Source of the DNA: Dyella japonica A8
GTDB taxonomy: Bacteria > Pseudomonadota > Gammaproteobacteria > Xanthomonadales > Rhodanobacteraceae
Assembly: GCF_000725385.1 (NCBI RefSeq)
Contig: NZ_CP008884.1
Location: 4,340,001 to 4,404,000, forward strand
Length of the DNA stretch: 64,000 bases
Direction of reading: 5' to 3'
Part shown: positions 8,061 to 16,822 of the stretch, one piece after another
Position numbering within the stretch: position 1 is the stretch's first letter
Layout: every line of letters begins with the position of its first letter
The notes under the pieces: model-generated
Databases searched by the model: none
What the model was told of the DNA's origin: nothing
What the model saw: only the letters and a program-made list of their open reading frames with translations
Made by a program: the position numbers and the translations under genes

Positions 8061-9023
8061 ATGTGGACAGGCATCTTCTACGCACTCGCCGCCGGCCTCA
8101 TGTGGGGCCTGGTGTTCGTCAGCCCCCTGCTGCTGCCGGAATACCCGGCGGCGCTGCAGTCGGTGGGGCGCTATCTCGCCTTCGGCGTGATCGCGCTGCC
8201 GCTGGGGTGGATGGATCGCCGCGCCCTGCGCATGCTCACCCGCGCGGACTGGCTCGAGGCCGCCAAGCTCTCCGCCGTGGGCGGCCTGCTCTATTACCTG
8301 TGCCTCGCCAGTGCAATCCAGCTCGCGGGCGCGCCGTTGCCGACGATGATCATCGGCACGCTGCCGGTGGTCATCGCCATCACGGCCAACCTGCGCGACG
8401 CGCATCGTGACGGTCGGTTGCCGTGGCTGTCGTTGGCACCATCGCTCGTTTTCATCGCGCTGGGTATCGCCTGCGTGAACCGGGCCGAGCTGGCGGCACT
8501 CGATCAACCCTCCAGCGCGGATCTCTGGCGCTACGCGCGCGGTGCCCTGCTCGCCACCGGCGCTGTGGCTTGTTGGACGTGGTATCCGCTGCGCAACGCG
8601 GATTGGCTGCGGTGCCATCCGGACCGCAGCCCGCGCACCTGGGCCACGGCGCAGGGGCTCGCCATGCTGCCGCTCGCGCTGTGTGGCTATGGGCTGCTGT
8701 GGTCGCTGATGAAGGTCAATGGCAACCCGTTTGCGATGCCTTTCGGGCCACATCCCTGGCGATTCATCGGCCTCATGGCGGCCATCGGCCTGTTCGCCTC
8801 GTGGCTGGGCTCGCTGTGCTGGAATGCGGCGAGCCAGCGCTTGCCGACAGCGCTCGCCGGGCAGCTGATTGTGTTCGAGACGCTGGCGGCACTCTCCTAT
8901 GCCTTCGTGCTGCGCGGTCATCCGCCCGGCACCTTGACGCTCACCGGCGTCGGCCTGCTGGTCGCGGGCGTGGCCTGGGCCGTGCGCATCCGGCCGCGAC
9001 CGGTGGAACTGACGGTGGAGTGA
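8061..9023 (+). CDS. EamA/DMT superfamily permease
   Basis: Inner-membrane permease of 320 residues with about ten hydrophobic helices arranged as two EamA repeats. The first half includes IFYALAAGLMWGLVFVSPLLL and LPTMIIGTLPVVIAI; the second half includes FIGLMAAIGLFASWLGSLCWN and LTGVGLLVAGVAWAVRI. Such proteins usually export small metabolites. The adjacent AraC regulator suggests inducible export. The start at 8061 (MWTGIFYAL) is favoured because the upstream in-frame extension lies inside the family B repeat. Confidence 0.9.
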   Translation: MWTGIFYALAAGLMWGLVFVSPLLLPEYPAALQSVGRYLAFGVIALPLGWMDRRALRMLTRADWLEAAKLSAVGGLLYYLCLASAIQLAGAPLPTMIIGTLPVVIAITANLRDAHRDGRLPWLSLAPSLVFIALGIACVNRAELAALDQPSSADLWRYARGALLATGAVACWTWYPLRNADWLRCHPDRSPRTWATAQGLAMLPLALCGYGLLWSLMKVNGNPFAMPFGPHPWRFIGLMAAIGLFASWLGSLCWNAASQRLPTALAGQLIVFETLAALSYAFVLRGHPPGTLTLTGVGLLVAGVAWAVRIRPRPVELTVE

Positions 9024-9093
9024 GCCCGCCGGAAGGTTGTCGCTGACACATCGGGCGGGGCAACATGCGGGACTCCGAATCCGCCGCGCGGTC

Positions 9094-9675
9094 ATGCCGA
9101 TGAATCACCCAGACTCCCGTATTCCCAGCGACGCCAACGCGCCCGTGGAAACCCTTTGCACTGGCAAGTGGCTGAGCCTGCGCAAGCGCGGGCGCTGGGA
9201 ATACGCCGAGCGCAACAACCCGGGTGGCGCGGTGATCATCCTGGCGGTCACGCCGGAGGACAAGGTGCTGTTCGTGGAGCAGTACCGCGTCTCCATCCTC
9301 AAGCACACCATCGAGATGCCCGCCGGCCTGGTCGGCGACCTGCACGAACACGGCGACGAAGACGCCATGCTCGCCGCCGGCCGGGAGCTGGAAGAGGAAA
9401 CCGGCTACCGCTGCGGGCGGCTGGAGTTCGTGCACGAGGGGCCGTCCTCCTCCGGCATGAGCACCGAAATGATTGCCTTCGTGCGCGCCTGGGATCTTCA
9501 GAAAGTAGGCCCGGGCGGCGGTGACGAATCGGAAAACATCATCGTCCACGAGGTGCCGCGTGCCACCGCAGGCCAATGGCTGTTCGCGCGCGCGGCGGAG
9601 GGCTACTCGATCGATCCCAAGCTGTTCGCCGGCCTGTGGTTCATCGAACACGCGACACTGAAGGCGCAAGGCTGA
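9094..9675 (+). CDS. Nudix hydrolase, ADP-ribose pyrophosphatase-like
   Basis: Cytoplasmic nucleoside-diphosphate-linked hydrolase of about 193 residues. The Nudix box is visible as AGRELEEETGYR preceded by IEMPAGLVGD, the layout of NudF/ADP-ribose pyrophosphatase-type enzymes. It also has FVEQYR, typical of that subgroup, and a C-terminal helix SIDPKLFAGLWFIE. Substrate is likely ADP-ribose or a nucleotide sugar (inference from subgroup). ATG 9094 and ATG 9100 are two codons apart and cannot be separated. Confidence 0.9.
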   Translation: MPMNHPDSRIPSDANAPVETLCTGKWLSLRKRGRWEYAERNNPGGAVIILAVTPEDKVLFVEQYRVSILKHTIEMPAGLVGDLHEHGDEDAMLAAGRELEEETGYRCGRLEFVHEGPSSSGMSTEMIAFVRAWDLQKVGPGGGDESENIIVHEVPRATAGQWLFARAAEGYSIDPKLFAGLWFIEHATLKAQG

Positions 9676-9769
9676 ACCGTTCCGGCGGCGATGGCTAAAG
9701 ATTCCGGCGGGACCGCCGATGTGTGTCATGTCGACCCTTTACGACCTGACCACATCACGGACCCCCTCT

Positions 9770-10135
9770 ATGAAGAAGACCTTGATCGCCGCCGCCCTGT
9801 TCCTGGCTGCTCCGCTCGCCGCCCATGCCGCCTGCGCCCCCACCGATTTCGCGGTGCAGGATTTCAAGATGAAGCTCGTTGGCGCCGGCGCCGCCGCCCG
9901 CCTCAGCCTCAGCGGCCAGCTGGTGAACCATTGCGCCGAAGCCGCTGCCGCGCAGGTGAGCATCGAGGCGAAGGACGGCTCCGGCAAGGTCATCCAGGCC
10001 AAGAAGGGCTGGCCGGCAGGTACCACCAACATCGGCCCGGGCCAGTCGGTGGAGTTCGACCTCGGACGCCTGTTCCGCTTCGACCCCGAAATGCAGCAGT
10101 ACACCGTCGGCGTGGCCGACGTGCGCACCTGGTAA
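9770..10135 (+). CDS. small secreted protein of unknown function
   Basis: A 121-residue protein with a clear signal peptide (MKKTLIAAALFLAAPLAAHA, cleavage after AHA). The mature part has two cysteines (CAPTDF near the start and NHCAEAAA), which could form a disulfide. Its beta-rich pattern (AARLSLSGQLVNHC, SVEFDLGRLF, YTVGVADVRTW) suggests a small periplasmic immunoglobulin-like fold, but I recognise no family. It is followed by a strong terminator, so it is a single-gene unit. Confidence 0.75.
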   Translation: MKKTLIAAALFLAAPLAAHAACAPTDFAVQDFKMKLVGAGAAARLSLSGQLVNHCAEAAAAQVSIEAKDGSGKVIQAKKGWPAGTTNIGPGQSVEFDLGRLFRFDPEMQQYTVGVADVRTW

Positions 10136-10179
10136 GCCAGCTTCGCGCAGCAAGCCCTGCGTTTGTCTTGTGTTGCTTG

Positions 10180-10206
10180 AAGGCCCCTCGCGGGGCCTTT
10201 TTTTTG
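10180..10206 (+). terminator. Rho-independent terminator after the small secreted protein
   Basis: AAGGCCCC / GGGGCCTT stem with a tight TCGC loop followed by eight T residues, 45 bases after the stop codon. Confidence 0.92.
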
Positions 10207-10245
10207 CCCCGACGGCAGGCCCGATCAAGCAAAGTGTGACGTGGC

Positions 10246-10272
10246 TCAAGTTTTTGGAATGTTGTCCGATAT
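10246..10272 (+). promoter_or_regulatory. putative sigma-28 (FliA) promoter of the diguanylate cyclase
   Basis: TCAAGTTT, then 11 bases, then TCCGATAT. Against the consensus TAAAGTTT-N11-GCCGATAA this differs at one base in the -35 and two in the -10, with the exact spacing. It lies 82 bases before the GGDEF gene start. Confidence 0.6.
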
Positions 10273-10353
10273 GCTGGTTGACTCAGTCACTGCCTCATCG
10301 GAGGCCCAGGGTGCCCTCATGGCCAGAAGGGTGCCCTGGCATCAGGGAGCGCC

Positions 10354-11550
10354 ATGCACCTAGACATTCCCACCCTGACCATCGTCAGCCTGCTGATGGG
10401 CATTGCCGCGTCAGTGGGCTTCACGTCGTTGATGGCGGTGCTGAACACACAGAAGGTGCTGCGCATCTGGGTGGCGAGCATCTGGATCACCACCTTCGGC
10501 ATCACCCTGATCGGGCTGCGTAATCAGATCCCGGACGCCATCTCCATCGTCGTCGGCAACGGCTTGCTGGTCACAGGCAATATCCTCGCGCTCAAAGGCA
10601 TTGCCCAGCATCTCGGCCTGGCGATGCGCTGGCGCTGGCCATGCAGCCTTGCCCTGGTCTACACCGGCGCCATCGCCTGGTTCGCCTACGTCTCGCCCAA
10701 CCTTGGCGCGCGCCTGCTGGCCGGCAGTCTGCAGGCCATGGCGTTCAATCTCGCCTACGCCTACCTGCTGCTGCGCTACCACGAGCCGGAAATCCGCAAG
10801 AGCTGCCTTATCGCCGGTATCGTGCTGCTCATCAATGGCCTGTTCTATGCCGCGCGCGCCTTCATGCCGCTCACGCCCGGCGCCAGCCAGAACCTGATGC
10901 TCGCGGGCATGCCGGTGGCGGCCACCTATGTCATCGGCATCCTCACCACGCTGGCCTCTTATTTCGCCCTGCTGCAGCTGATCACCGAGCGCCTGATGGT
11001 GGACCTGCGCCGCGCGGCCCGCACCGACGGCCTCACCGGCCTGCTCAACCGCAGCGCCATCGTCGGGGAAGGCCGCGCGGCGCTGGAGCGTTGCCTTGAA
11101 CGCGACCAGCCGTTTGCCCTGCTGATCTTCGATCTCGACTACTTCAAGCAGATCAACGACCGCTGGGGCCACGATGCCGGCGACGCCGTGCTACGCCACG
11201 TGACGCAGCAGTTGCGCGAGGTGATCCAGTGGCCGGGCCACCTCGCCAGCCGCTATGGCGGCGAGGAGTTCGTCGTCGCCCTGCCCGGCGCCACCCTGGA
11301 ACAGGCCCTGGCAACGGCCGAACGCCTGCGTCATGCCCTGGCCCACTCGCACGCACGCGTGGGGGAACACACCATCCCCGTTACCGCCAGCATCGGCGTG
11401 GCGGCGGCACGGCAAGGCACGCGCTTCGAACACCTGGTGCGTCAGGCCGACCAGGCGATGTACCGCACCAAATTCGACGGCCGCAACGGCGTGAGCGCCG
11501 CCGACGAGCACAACGGCGTGCTGGCGGAGGCCGGCAACTCCCGTTGCTGA
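10354..11550 (+). CDS. membrane-bound diguanylate cyclase (GGDEF)
   Basis: Makes the second messenger c-di-GMP from two GTP. A 398-residue protein with about six or seven transmembrane helices (residues 8-215) that form an uncharacterised sensor. A GGDEF domain follows (about 225-390) with DGLTGLLNRS, LIFDLDYFKQINDRWGHDAGD and the active-site loop RYGGEEF. The product-inhibition I-site (RxxD five residues before the loop) is absent: the positions read WPGH. The enzyme is therefore probably not feedback-inhibited. The FliA-type promoter upstream ties it to flagellar gene expression. Confidence 0.93.
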   Translation: MHLDIPTLTIVSLLMGIAASVGFTSLMAVLNTQKVLRIWVASIWITTFGITLIGLRNQIPDAISIVVGNGLLVTGNILALKGIAQHLGLAMRWRWPCSLALVYTGAIAWFAYVSPNLGARLLAGSLQAMAFNLAYAYLLLRYHEPEIRKSCLIAGIVLLINGLFYAARAFMPLTPGASQNLMLAGMPVAATYVIGILTTLASYFALLQLITERLMVDLRRAARTDGLTGLLNRSAIVGEGRAALERCLERDQPFALLIFDLDYFKQINDRWGHDAGDAVLRHVTQQLREVIQWPGHLASRYGGEEFVVALPGATLEQALATAERLRHALAHSHARVGEHTIPVTASIGVAAARQGTRFEHLVRQADQAMYRTKFDGRNGVSAADEHNGVLAEAGNSRC

Positions 11551-11880
11551 CGACTCCCTTGCGGGCACCGACGGACCGATGCCGGCAGCCGGCGTCCGTA
11601 GCCATCCGCCCGATAGACAGCCCAGCGGCACAGGCGTAGGGTCCAACGGGCCGGCGAGACTGCGTGTCCTGCGCATGCGCCTGGCGTTCCATCGCAGGCG
11701 CAAGCGCCGCTGCCTCCGCCCCGCAGCCTTGCGTACACACATGGCGTCATGTGTCGCACCGTCGCTCATCGGCAGGCCACGCCCATGGCGACACGTCTTT
11801 CTGGAGTCCAGGCGGATCCCAGTCCATCCGCCCATGCAGGGAACGCCCGGCAGTTTCCAATGCTCAGCGGAGGATGTGTC
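11551..11880. other. intergenic region without recognised feature
   Basis: About 330 bases between the diguanylate cyclase and the cupin gene. Short open frames here lack ribosome binding sites and codon bias. No repeat, terminator with T run or convincing promoter was seen; GGAGG at the right end belongs to the cupin gene. Confidence 0.5.
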
Positions 11881-12258
11881 ATGGTGAATCGCTTGGGATC
11901 CGGCATCGCAGGTGCCGCGCTGGCCTGCGCCTGCCTGTGTGGCGGCGCGGCCTATGCACAGGACATGGTGAAGGTAGCGCCCAACAACACCAAGGTGTTG
12001 CTGGAGAACGACCAGGTGCGGGTGATCGAGGTAACCGTCAAACCGGGTGAAACGATACCCATGCACTCTCACCCCGCCAACGTCGTGTACTTCGTGACGG
12101 GCGGAAAGACCAAGACGACCACGGCCGACGGAAAAGTCACCGATACGGACCACAAGGCGGGCGAGGCGCTATGGAGCGAACCGATCACCCATAGCAACAA
12201 GAACATGGGGACGCTGACCACCAAGGCGCTGGTGATCGAGCTCAAGACGGCCAAATAA
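11881..12258 (+). CDS. secreted cupin-domain protein
   Basis: A 125-residue periplasmic protein: signal peptide about 1-26 (GAALACACLCGGAAYA, cleavage after AYA) and then one small cupin barrel. The metal-binding motif is visible in VKPGETIPMHSHPANVVYFVTGG (two His and later Asp/Glu), and a second strand motif ALWSEPITHSNKN supplies another His. It resembles single-cupin proteins with no known reaction. GGAGG sits seven bases upstream of the ATG. It faces the last gene of the chemotaxis operon. Confidence 0.85.
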   Translation: MVNRLGSGIAGAALACACLCGGAAYAQDMVKVAPNNTKVLLENDQVRVIEVTVKPGETIPMHSHPANVVYFVTGGKTKTTTADGKVTDTDHKAGEALWSEPITHSNKNMGTLTTKALVIELKTAK

Positions 12259-12275
12259 GCCGGGCAGGAAGCGGC

Positions 12276-12300
12276 CCGTCCGTTCCGCATCGCCGGACGG
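12276..12300. terminator. hairpin between convergent genes, possible terminator
   Basis: CCGTCCG / CGGACGG stem with an 11-base loop between the cupin gene and the chemotaxis operon end. No T tract follows on either strand, so termination is only suggested by position. Confidence 0.35.
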
Positions 12301-12364
12301 ACGGAGCCCCCATCGCCAGTCGCACGTATCGCCCGGCGGGCATCCGCCGCGGGCGGCATGCGCC

Positions 12365-12667
12365 TCAGTGCAGCACGAACAACTTGTCGAAGCCTGCCAC
12401 GCGCAGCGTGCCGCGCAGGCCGGTGTCGGCGTTGACGATGCGGATCTCGGCCCGATCGGCACCCGCGTGCTCGCGCAGCAGAAGCAGCATGCCCAGCGCG
12501 GAGCTGTCCATGCTGGACACCTCACCCAGGTCGATGACGTAGCTGCGCGCGGCACGGCCCTCCAGGCAAGCATCGTGGAAGGCGCGGTGCACGCTGAAGT
12601 CAAAGCGCTCGCCTACCTGCAGGGTCACGCAGTCAAGGTCGGGGTCGTGGTGGACGGTCAGGCTCAT
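12365..12667 (-). CDS. STAS domain protein, last gene of chemotaxis operon
   Basis: A 100-residue single STAS domain of the anti-sigma-factor-antagonist type. The conserved switch segment reads VIDLGEVSSMDSSALGMLLLL, where the Ser after Asp is the residue phosphorylated in SpoIIAA-type proteins. No cognate anti-sigma kinase is visible in the window. It sits 11 bases after a receptor gene at the end of the che operon, opposite to another STAS gene that begins the operon. It may act in signalling inside the array or on a separate partner-switch (inference). Confidence 0.85.
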   Translation of the reverse strand: MSLTVHHDPDLDCVTLQVGERFDFSVHRAFHDACLEGRAARSYVIDLGEVSSMDSSALGMLLLLREHAGADRAEIRIVNADTGLRGTLRVAGFDKLFVLH

Positions 12668-12678
12668 GGCAGCGTTCC

Positions 12679-13863
12679 TTAAAAGAGTTCAATCTCGCCG
12701 GCGTCCATCGAGTTCTGCAGCGCCGGGCCGCGCGAGCGCAGGCGCGCCTTCTCGCGCTGAATCGCCAGGCGGTTGCGCACGCGCTCGGCACGCTGCGCCA
12801 GCGCATCGGCATCGATGGGGTTGCAGGCCAGTTCTTGGATGTCGCGCGTGCATTCGGTGGTGATGTCTTGCAGTTCCACCAGGCGCTGGCGCGTCTGGTT
12901 GATCAGCTGACTGAGGATGTCCTCGAACTGCAGCGAGCGCACCGTGGTAGCCACGTCAGTGCCCAGACCGCGGTTGATCTCCACCACCTGGTCGGCCACC
13001 TTGCTGGTGCGCGCGTCGCTCTCGGTCACGTGCGCCATCATGGCGTCGATGCCGCCCTTGGCGGACAGCGCCACATTGAGGTCCTGCGACGCCATGGTGC
13101 CAACCAGGCCGCGCAGCTCGCCCATGGCGGCGCGGGCGCGCTCGACGTGACTGCCGATCTGTTCGTTGAACTGGTTGGAATGGCTGGCCAGGTTGCGGAT
13201 CTCGCCCGCGACCACCGCGAAACCACGGCCGGATTCGCCGGCACGCGCCGCTTCGATGGCTGCATTGAGCGCCAGCAGGTTGGTTTCCTCGGCGATGGTG
13301 TTGACGTTCTTCAGCAGGCCGAACACGGCGTCCATTTCCTTCGCCATGCCGTCGATGCGGTAGACGATGCGCAGGCTTTCGCGCGACATCTGCACCACCA
13401 TGTCGACAAAGTGCTCCAGCAGGTCACCGGTGCGCGCAGCGAAATCCTGCACGGACACGCCCTCGCCCTGCACGTCGATGATCTGGCGCAGCAGCGACTG
13501 CTGCTGGCCGGTCTTGCGCGACAGGCCGTCGAAGCCGCCGCCGAGTTCGGTGACCGCATCGCGCAGCAGATCCATCGCCTGGTGCAATTCGCGCGTGGCG
13601 TGGCCCAGTTCGTCGACCAGCGAGCTGCGCACCTCTTCCAGCGCTTCGCGTACCGGCGCGTGGTGTTCCAGCGAGGCCTGGATGACCGGTGCCGCGACCG
13701 GCACGGCGCGGCGCGTCTCGACGATCCACACGGCCGTCAGCAGCACCACCAGCACCGGACCCAGCCAGGCCGACGGCCACACCATGGCCAGCACGAGCGC
13801 GACGGCACTGGCAGCCAGGCCAGCGGCAGGACGTTTGTGCACGAAGGAGTAGAGAGCATCCAT
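12679..13863 (-). CDS. methyl-accepting chemotaxis protein without periplasmic sensor
   Basis: A 394-residue receptor-like protein. Two hydrophobic helices near the N-terminus (about 14-32 and 33-48) are joined by almost no loop, so there is no periplasmic sensing domain and no HAMP is obvious. The signalling tip is well conserved ([39 protein letters not shown]). It continues into [22 protein letters not shown], a segment found in cytosolic-type receptors. It ends GEIELF rather than with a WxxF tether, and the same ending (GEVELF) occurs on CheD of this operon. Confidence 0.88.
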   Translation of the reverse strand: MDALYSFVHKRPAAGLAASAVALVLAMVWPSAWLGPVLVVLLTAVWIVETRRAVPVAAPVIQASLEHHAPVREALEEVRSSLVDELGHATRELHQAMDLLRDAVTELGGGFDGLSRKTGQQQSLLRQIIDVQGEGVSVQDFAARTGDLLEHFVDMVVQMSRESLRIVYRIDGMAKEMDAVFGLLKNVNTIAEETNLLALNAAIEAARAGESGRGFAVVAGEIRNLASHSNQFNEQIGSHVERARAAMGELRGLVGTMASQDLNVALSAKGGIDAMMAHVTESDARTSKVADQVVEINRGLGTDVATTVRSLQFEDILSQLINQTRQRLVELQDITTECTRDIQELACNPIDADALAQRAERVRNRLAIQREKARLRSRGPALQNSMDAGEIELF

Positions 13864-13878
13864 AGAGATATCCGCAGA

Positions 13879-14976
13879 TCAGGTGGCCGACACGGCGGCG
13901 CGGGAAACGGGTTGATGCGCCAGCGCCAGCAGGCGCGCGGCGATGTGGTCGAGCGGGAGCTTTTCGCTGGCGGCGCCGAGCTTCCAGGCGGCACCGGGCA
14001 TGCCCCACACGACCGAGGATTCTTCGTCCTGCACCAGCGTGCGCGCGCCGCCCTGCTGCAATTCCAGCAGGCCGCGCGCGCCGTCGTCGCCCATGCCGGT
14101 GAGCAGGGCGGCGATGGCCGACTTGCCGACGCTGGCGGCCATGGAGCGGAACAGCACATCCACGCTCGGCTTGTGACGATTCACCGGCGGCCCGTTGTGC
14201 AAGCGGCACACATACTTGGCGCCATCCCACATCACCAGCAGGTGCTCGCCACCCGGCGCGATGTACGCATGACCCGGCTGGATCGGCTGGCCGTCGCGCG
14301 CTTCGCACACGCGCATAGCCGAGCAGGTATCCATGCGCGCCGCGAACGGACCGCTGAAGGCCGCGGGAATGTGTTGCGTGATGACGATCGGCGGCGCATC
14401 CGGCGGCATGGCCTCCAGCACTACGCGGATCGCCTCGGTGCCGCCGGTGGACGCACCAATCGCGATGATGGGCATGCCGCCACGGGTGCCGGCCGACTGC
14501 GCGCGCGGCAGCACCGCGTCGGCGGTGAGCCGCGGCGGCACGTCCAGCTTGCGCACGGCCGTGCGCTGGCGCGGCCTGGCAAGGGCGGCGAGTTTCACCT
14601 TGGCGCAGATCTCCTGTGCGCCGTCGGCGAAGGTGCTCGCGAGGTCATTGTTTGGCTTGGTGAAGAAATCCACCGCGCCCAGTTCCAGCGCGCGCAGCGT
14701 GACCTCCGCGCCTTCCTGGGTGAGCGATGAAATCATCACCACCGGCATCGGGCGCAGGCGCATCAGGTTCTCCAGGAACGTGATGCCATCCATGCGCGGC
14801 ATTTCCACGTCCAGGGTGAGCACGTCCGGATTGAGCTGCTTGATCTTTTCGCGCGCAATCAGCGGATCGGCGGCGGTGCCCACCACCTCGATGGCCGGAT
14901 CGCACGAAAGCATGGTCGACAGCAGCTTCCGCACCAACGCGGAATCATCGACCACCAGGACACGTACTCTTTCCAT
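13879..14976 (-). CDS. cheB: chemotaxis protein-glutamate methylesterase/glutaminase
   Basis: Removes methyl groups from receptors during adaptation. 365 residues: receiver domain about 1-125 ([11 protein letters not shown], phosphoacceptor Asp in [18 protein letters not shown]) and catalytic domain about 170-355. Catalytic Ser lies in [10 protein letters not shown], His in TQHIPAAFS, and Asp in [11 protein letters not shown]. The start at 14976 gives the expected N-terminus [11 protein letters not shown]; longer readings run into the upstream repeat. This is the only cheB in the window, although there are two CheA proteins. Confidence 0.95.
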   Translation of the reverse strand: MERVRVLVVDDSALVRKLLSTMLSCDPAIEVVGTAADPLIAREKIKQLNPDVLTLDVEMPRMDGITFLENLMRLRPMPVVMISSLTQEGAEVTLRALELGAVDFFTKPNNDLASTFADGAQEICAKVKLAALARPRQRTAVRKLDVPPRLTADAVLPRAQSAGTRGGMPIIAIGASTGGTEAIRVVLEAMPPDAPPIVITQHIPAAFSGPFAARMDTCSAMRVCEARDGQPIQPGHAYIAPGGEHLLVMWDGAKYVCRLHNGPPVNRHKPSVDVLFRSMAASVGKSAIAALLTGMGDDGARGLLELQQGGARTLVQDEESSVVWGMPGAAWKLGAASEKLPLDHIAARLLALAHQPVSRAAVSAT

Positions 14977-15108
14977 CGCGTATTCGTCTCGCCTTCGTCG
15001 TGCGGCGTGGGCGCCTGCCCACGTCCGCCGGCCCGTCCCGGCGCCTGATGCTTGCTGAGGAAAACTGCTCAAACGCCACGAGAGCTTGTTCACCGACCCG
15101 GCCCACCC

Positions 15109-15242
15109 TCACGTCATTCCCGCGAGGAGCTTCACAACAGCGAAGCTGGTCAAGCGGGAATCCAGCGCCTTTGCTAAGGCGTGAAAGTCACTGGATCCCC
15201 GCTCTCGCCCCCTTTTCGGGGTTCGCGGGGATGACGGTGAGG
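15109..15242. repeat. family A repeat pair with extended loop, inside che operon
   Basis: Inverted CGTCATTCCCGCG...CGGGAATCCAG and CTGGATCCCCGC...GGGGATGACG copies. The left copy has an extended hairpin loop containing GAGCTTCACAACAGCGAAGC. It lies between cheD and cheB. Confidence 0.85.
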
Positions 15243-15282
15243 AGATGGCCGTCTTACCGAGATCGTGAACAGGCTTCAGGCA

Positions 15283-15942
15283 TCAAAACAGTTCCACCTC
15301 TCCCTTTATCGGATCGTTTGCCAAACGCTTGAGATACTGGCGCTCGCCATCCACCAGCACCGTATCGGTACGGCCGCGCAGCTGGCGCACGCGCGCCTTG
15401 CCGGTGGCCGGGAAAAACTGCACATGGCGCGGATGCACGTCGCCCAGGTCTTCGGCGGCCACGTCCAGCCGCTCGGCCGCCAGATAGCGCCGCACGAAGG
15501 CGATGTTGCGCTGGCCGATGTCGGTCATCGTGGCGAGCACGCGCCCGCCGCCGAACACCTTCACCACCAGGTTCGCGCGCTGCCCGCCCGCCTTGAGGAT
15601 GGCGTTGATCAGCTGCTCCATCGCGTCGTTACCGTAGCGCGCCGCGCGCCCCACCGTGTCCGCCCAGCCGCCGCGCTCGCCGCCGATCGGCTCGGGCAGC
15701 ATGAAGTGGTTCATGCCGCCGATGCCGCGTAGCCGGTCGAAGATGCAAGCGGACACGCAGGAGCCGAGCACGGTGGAAATCATCTCGGTCTGCGCGCTCA
15801 CGTAGAACTCGCCCGGCAGGACCTTCACGGTCATGCACGAGTGCGCGGGATCCCAGAACCGGCGCAGATGTTCGAATCCCGGGATGACCCGCGCAGGGTC
15901 ATACCCTGCCCCCACGGGAACATTGGCTACAGCAACGTTCAT
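15283..15942 (-). CDS. cheD: chemoreceptor glutamine deamidase
   Basis: Deamidates receptor glutamines and can bind CheC/CheY-type partners. 219 residues, with the catalytic Cys in TVLGSCVSACIFD and His in GIGGMNHFMLPE. The conserved VVKVFGGGRVLATMTDIGQRN follows. It starts 4 bases inside cheR (ATGA overlap). The C-terminus reads GEVELF, nearly the same as the last six residues of the receptor at 12679-13863, which suggests a shared binding partner. It is followed by a family A repeat before cheB. Confidence 0.94.
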   Translation of the reverse strand: MNVAVANVPVGAGYDPARVIPGFEHLRRFWDPAHSCMTVKVLPGEFYVSAQTEMISTVLGSCVSACIFDRLRGIGGMNHFMLPEPIGGERGGWADTVGRAARYGNDAMEQLINAILKAGGQRANLVVKVFGGGRVLATMTDIGQRNIAFVRRYLAAERLDVAAEDLGDVHPRHVQFFPATGKARVRQLRGRTDTVLVDGERQYLKRLANDPIKGEVELF

Positions 15943-16820
15943 GCACTGCGTTTCCGGTAGACCGTCCTTCCGATCAGGTCAAAACTGTCGTTGAGTCCGT
16001 ACATGGACTCCGAATGGCCAAGGAACAGATAGCCGCCCTCGGGCAGCAATCCTGCGTAGCGCTGGAACAGCCGCTGCTTGGTGGGTTTGTCGAAATAGAT
16101 GACGACGTTGCGGCAGAAGATGGCGTCGAACGGCCCCTGCATCGGCCAGTCATGCAACAGGTTCAGCGGCAGGATGCTCACCAGTTCGCGCAGCCGCGGG
16201 TTGACGCAGACGTAGTCGGCGTAGTCGCCCTCGCCGCGCAGGAACCAGCGGCGGCGACGCTCCACGCTTACGCCTTCCAGACGCTCGAGTGCATACACGC
16301 CCTTGCGCGCGGTCTCCAGCGCCTGCGGCGAAAGATCGGTCGCCAGGATCTTGGCGTCCAGGCCGTTGGCGTTGTGCTTCTCCAGCGCCTCGGCCAGCAC
16401 CATGGCGAGCGTGTAGGGCTCCTCGCCCGTGGCGCAGCCGGCGGACCAGATGCGCAAGCGGCCGCCGTTCTTCTTTTCGTTGATCCAGCGCGGCAGCAGT
16501 TCGTCCGCCAGCAGGTCGAAGTGATGCGACTCGCGGAAGAACGCGGTGACGTTGGTGCTGATCGCGCTGGCCAGTTCGCCCAGCTCCTGCTGCGGATCAC
16601 GCCGCAGCAGGTCGCAGTAGGCCTGGAAATCCCGCAGCTTCAGCGCACGCAGGCGACGCACCAGGCGGCCCTGCACCAACTGGCGCTTGTGCTCGCCCAG
16701 CGAGATGCCGCATTGCTCGTAGACGAAGGCACGCAGGAACTCGAACTCGGCGTTGCCCAGCGTCGGGCCGCCCATGGCCGCCACGCCAACGTTGTTGTCC
16801 ATCGTGGCAGCCATGCTCAT
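15939..16820 (-). CDS. cheR: chemotaxis protein methyltransferase
   Basis: Transfers methyl from S-adenosylmethionine to receptor glutamates. 293 residues: N-terminal helical domain (about 20-95), then the SAM domain with LRIWSAGCATGEEPYTLAMVL (SAM-binding loop), AKILATDLSPQAL and FDAIFCRNVVIYFD. The C-terminal beta-subdomain LLPEGGYLFLGHSES is the element that binds receptor tail pentapeptides. Two receptors in this operon end in WKEF and WSEF and so could recruit it. It lies two bases from the upstream receptor gene. Confidence 0.96.
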   Translation of the reverse strand: MSMAATMDNNVGVAAMGGPTLGNAEFEFLRAFVYEQCGISLGEHKRQLVQGRLVRRLRALKLRDFQAYCDLLRRDPQQELGELASAISTNVTAFFRESHHFDLLADELLPRWINEKKNGGRLRIWSAGCATGEEPYTLAMVLAEALEKHNANGLDAKILATDLSPQALETARKGVYALERLEGVSVERRRRWFLRGEGDYADYVCVNPRLRELVSILPLNLLHDWPMQGPFDAIFCRNVVIYFDKPTKQRLFQRYAGLLPEGGYLFLGHSESMYGLNDSFDLIGRTVYRKRSA

Positions 16821-16822
16821 GC

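Noticed and set aside
12835..14730. Long plus-strand open frame (631 codons) across receptor and cheB
   Set aside because: It is the complement of two certain genes. Its His/Arg/Gln-rich translation with no domain is the usual shadow in high-GC DNA.
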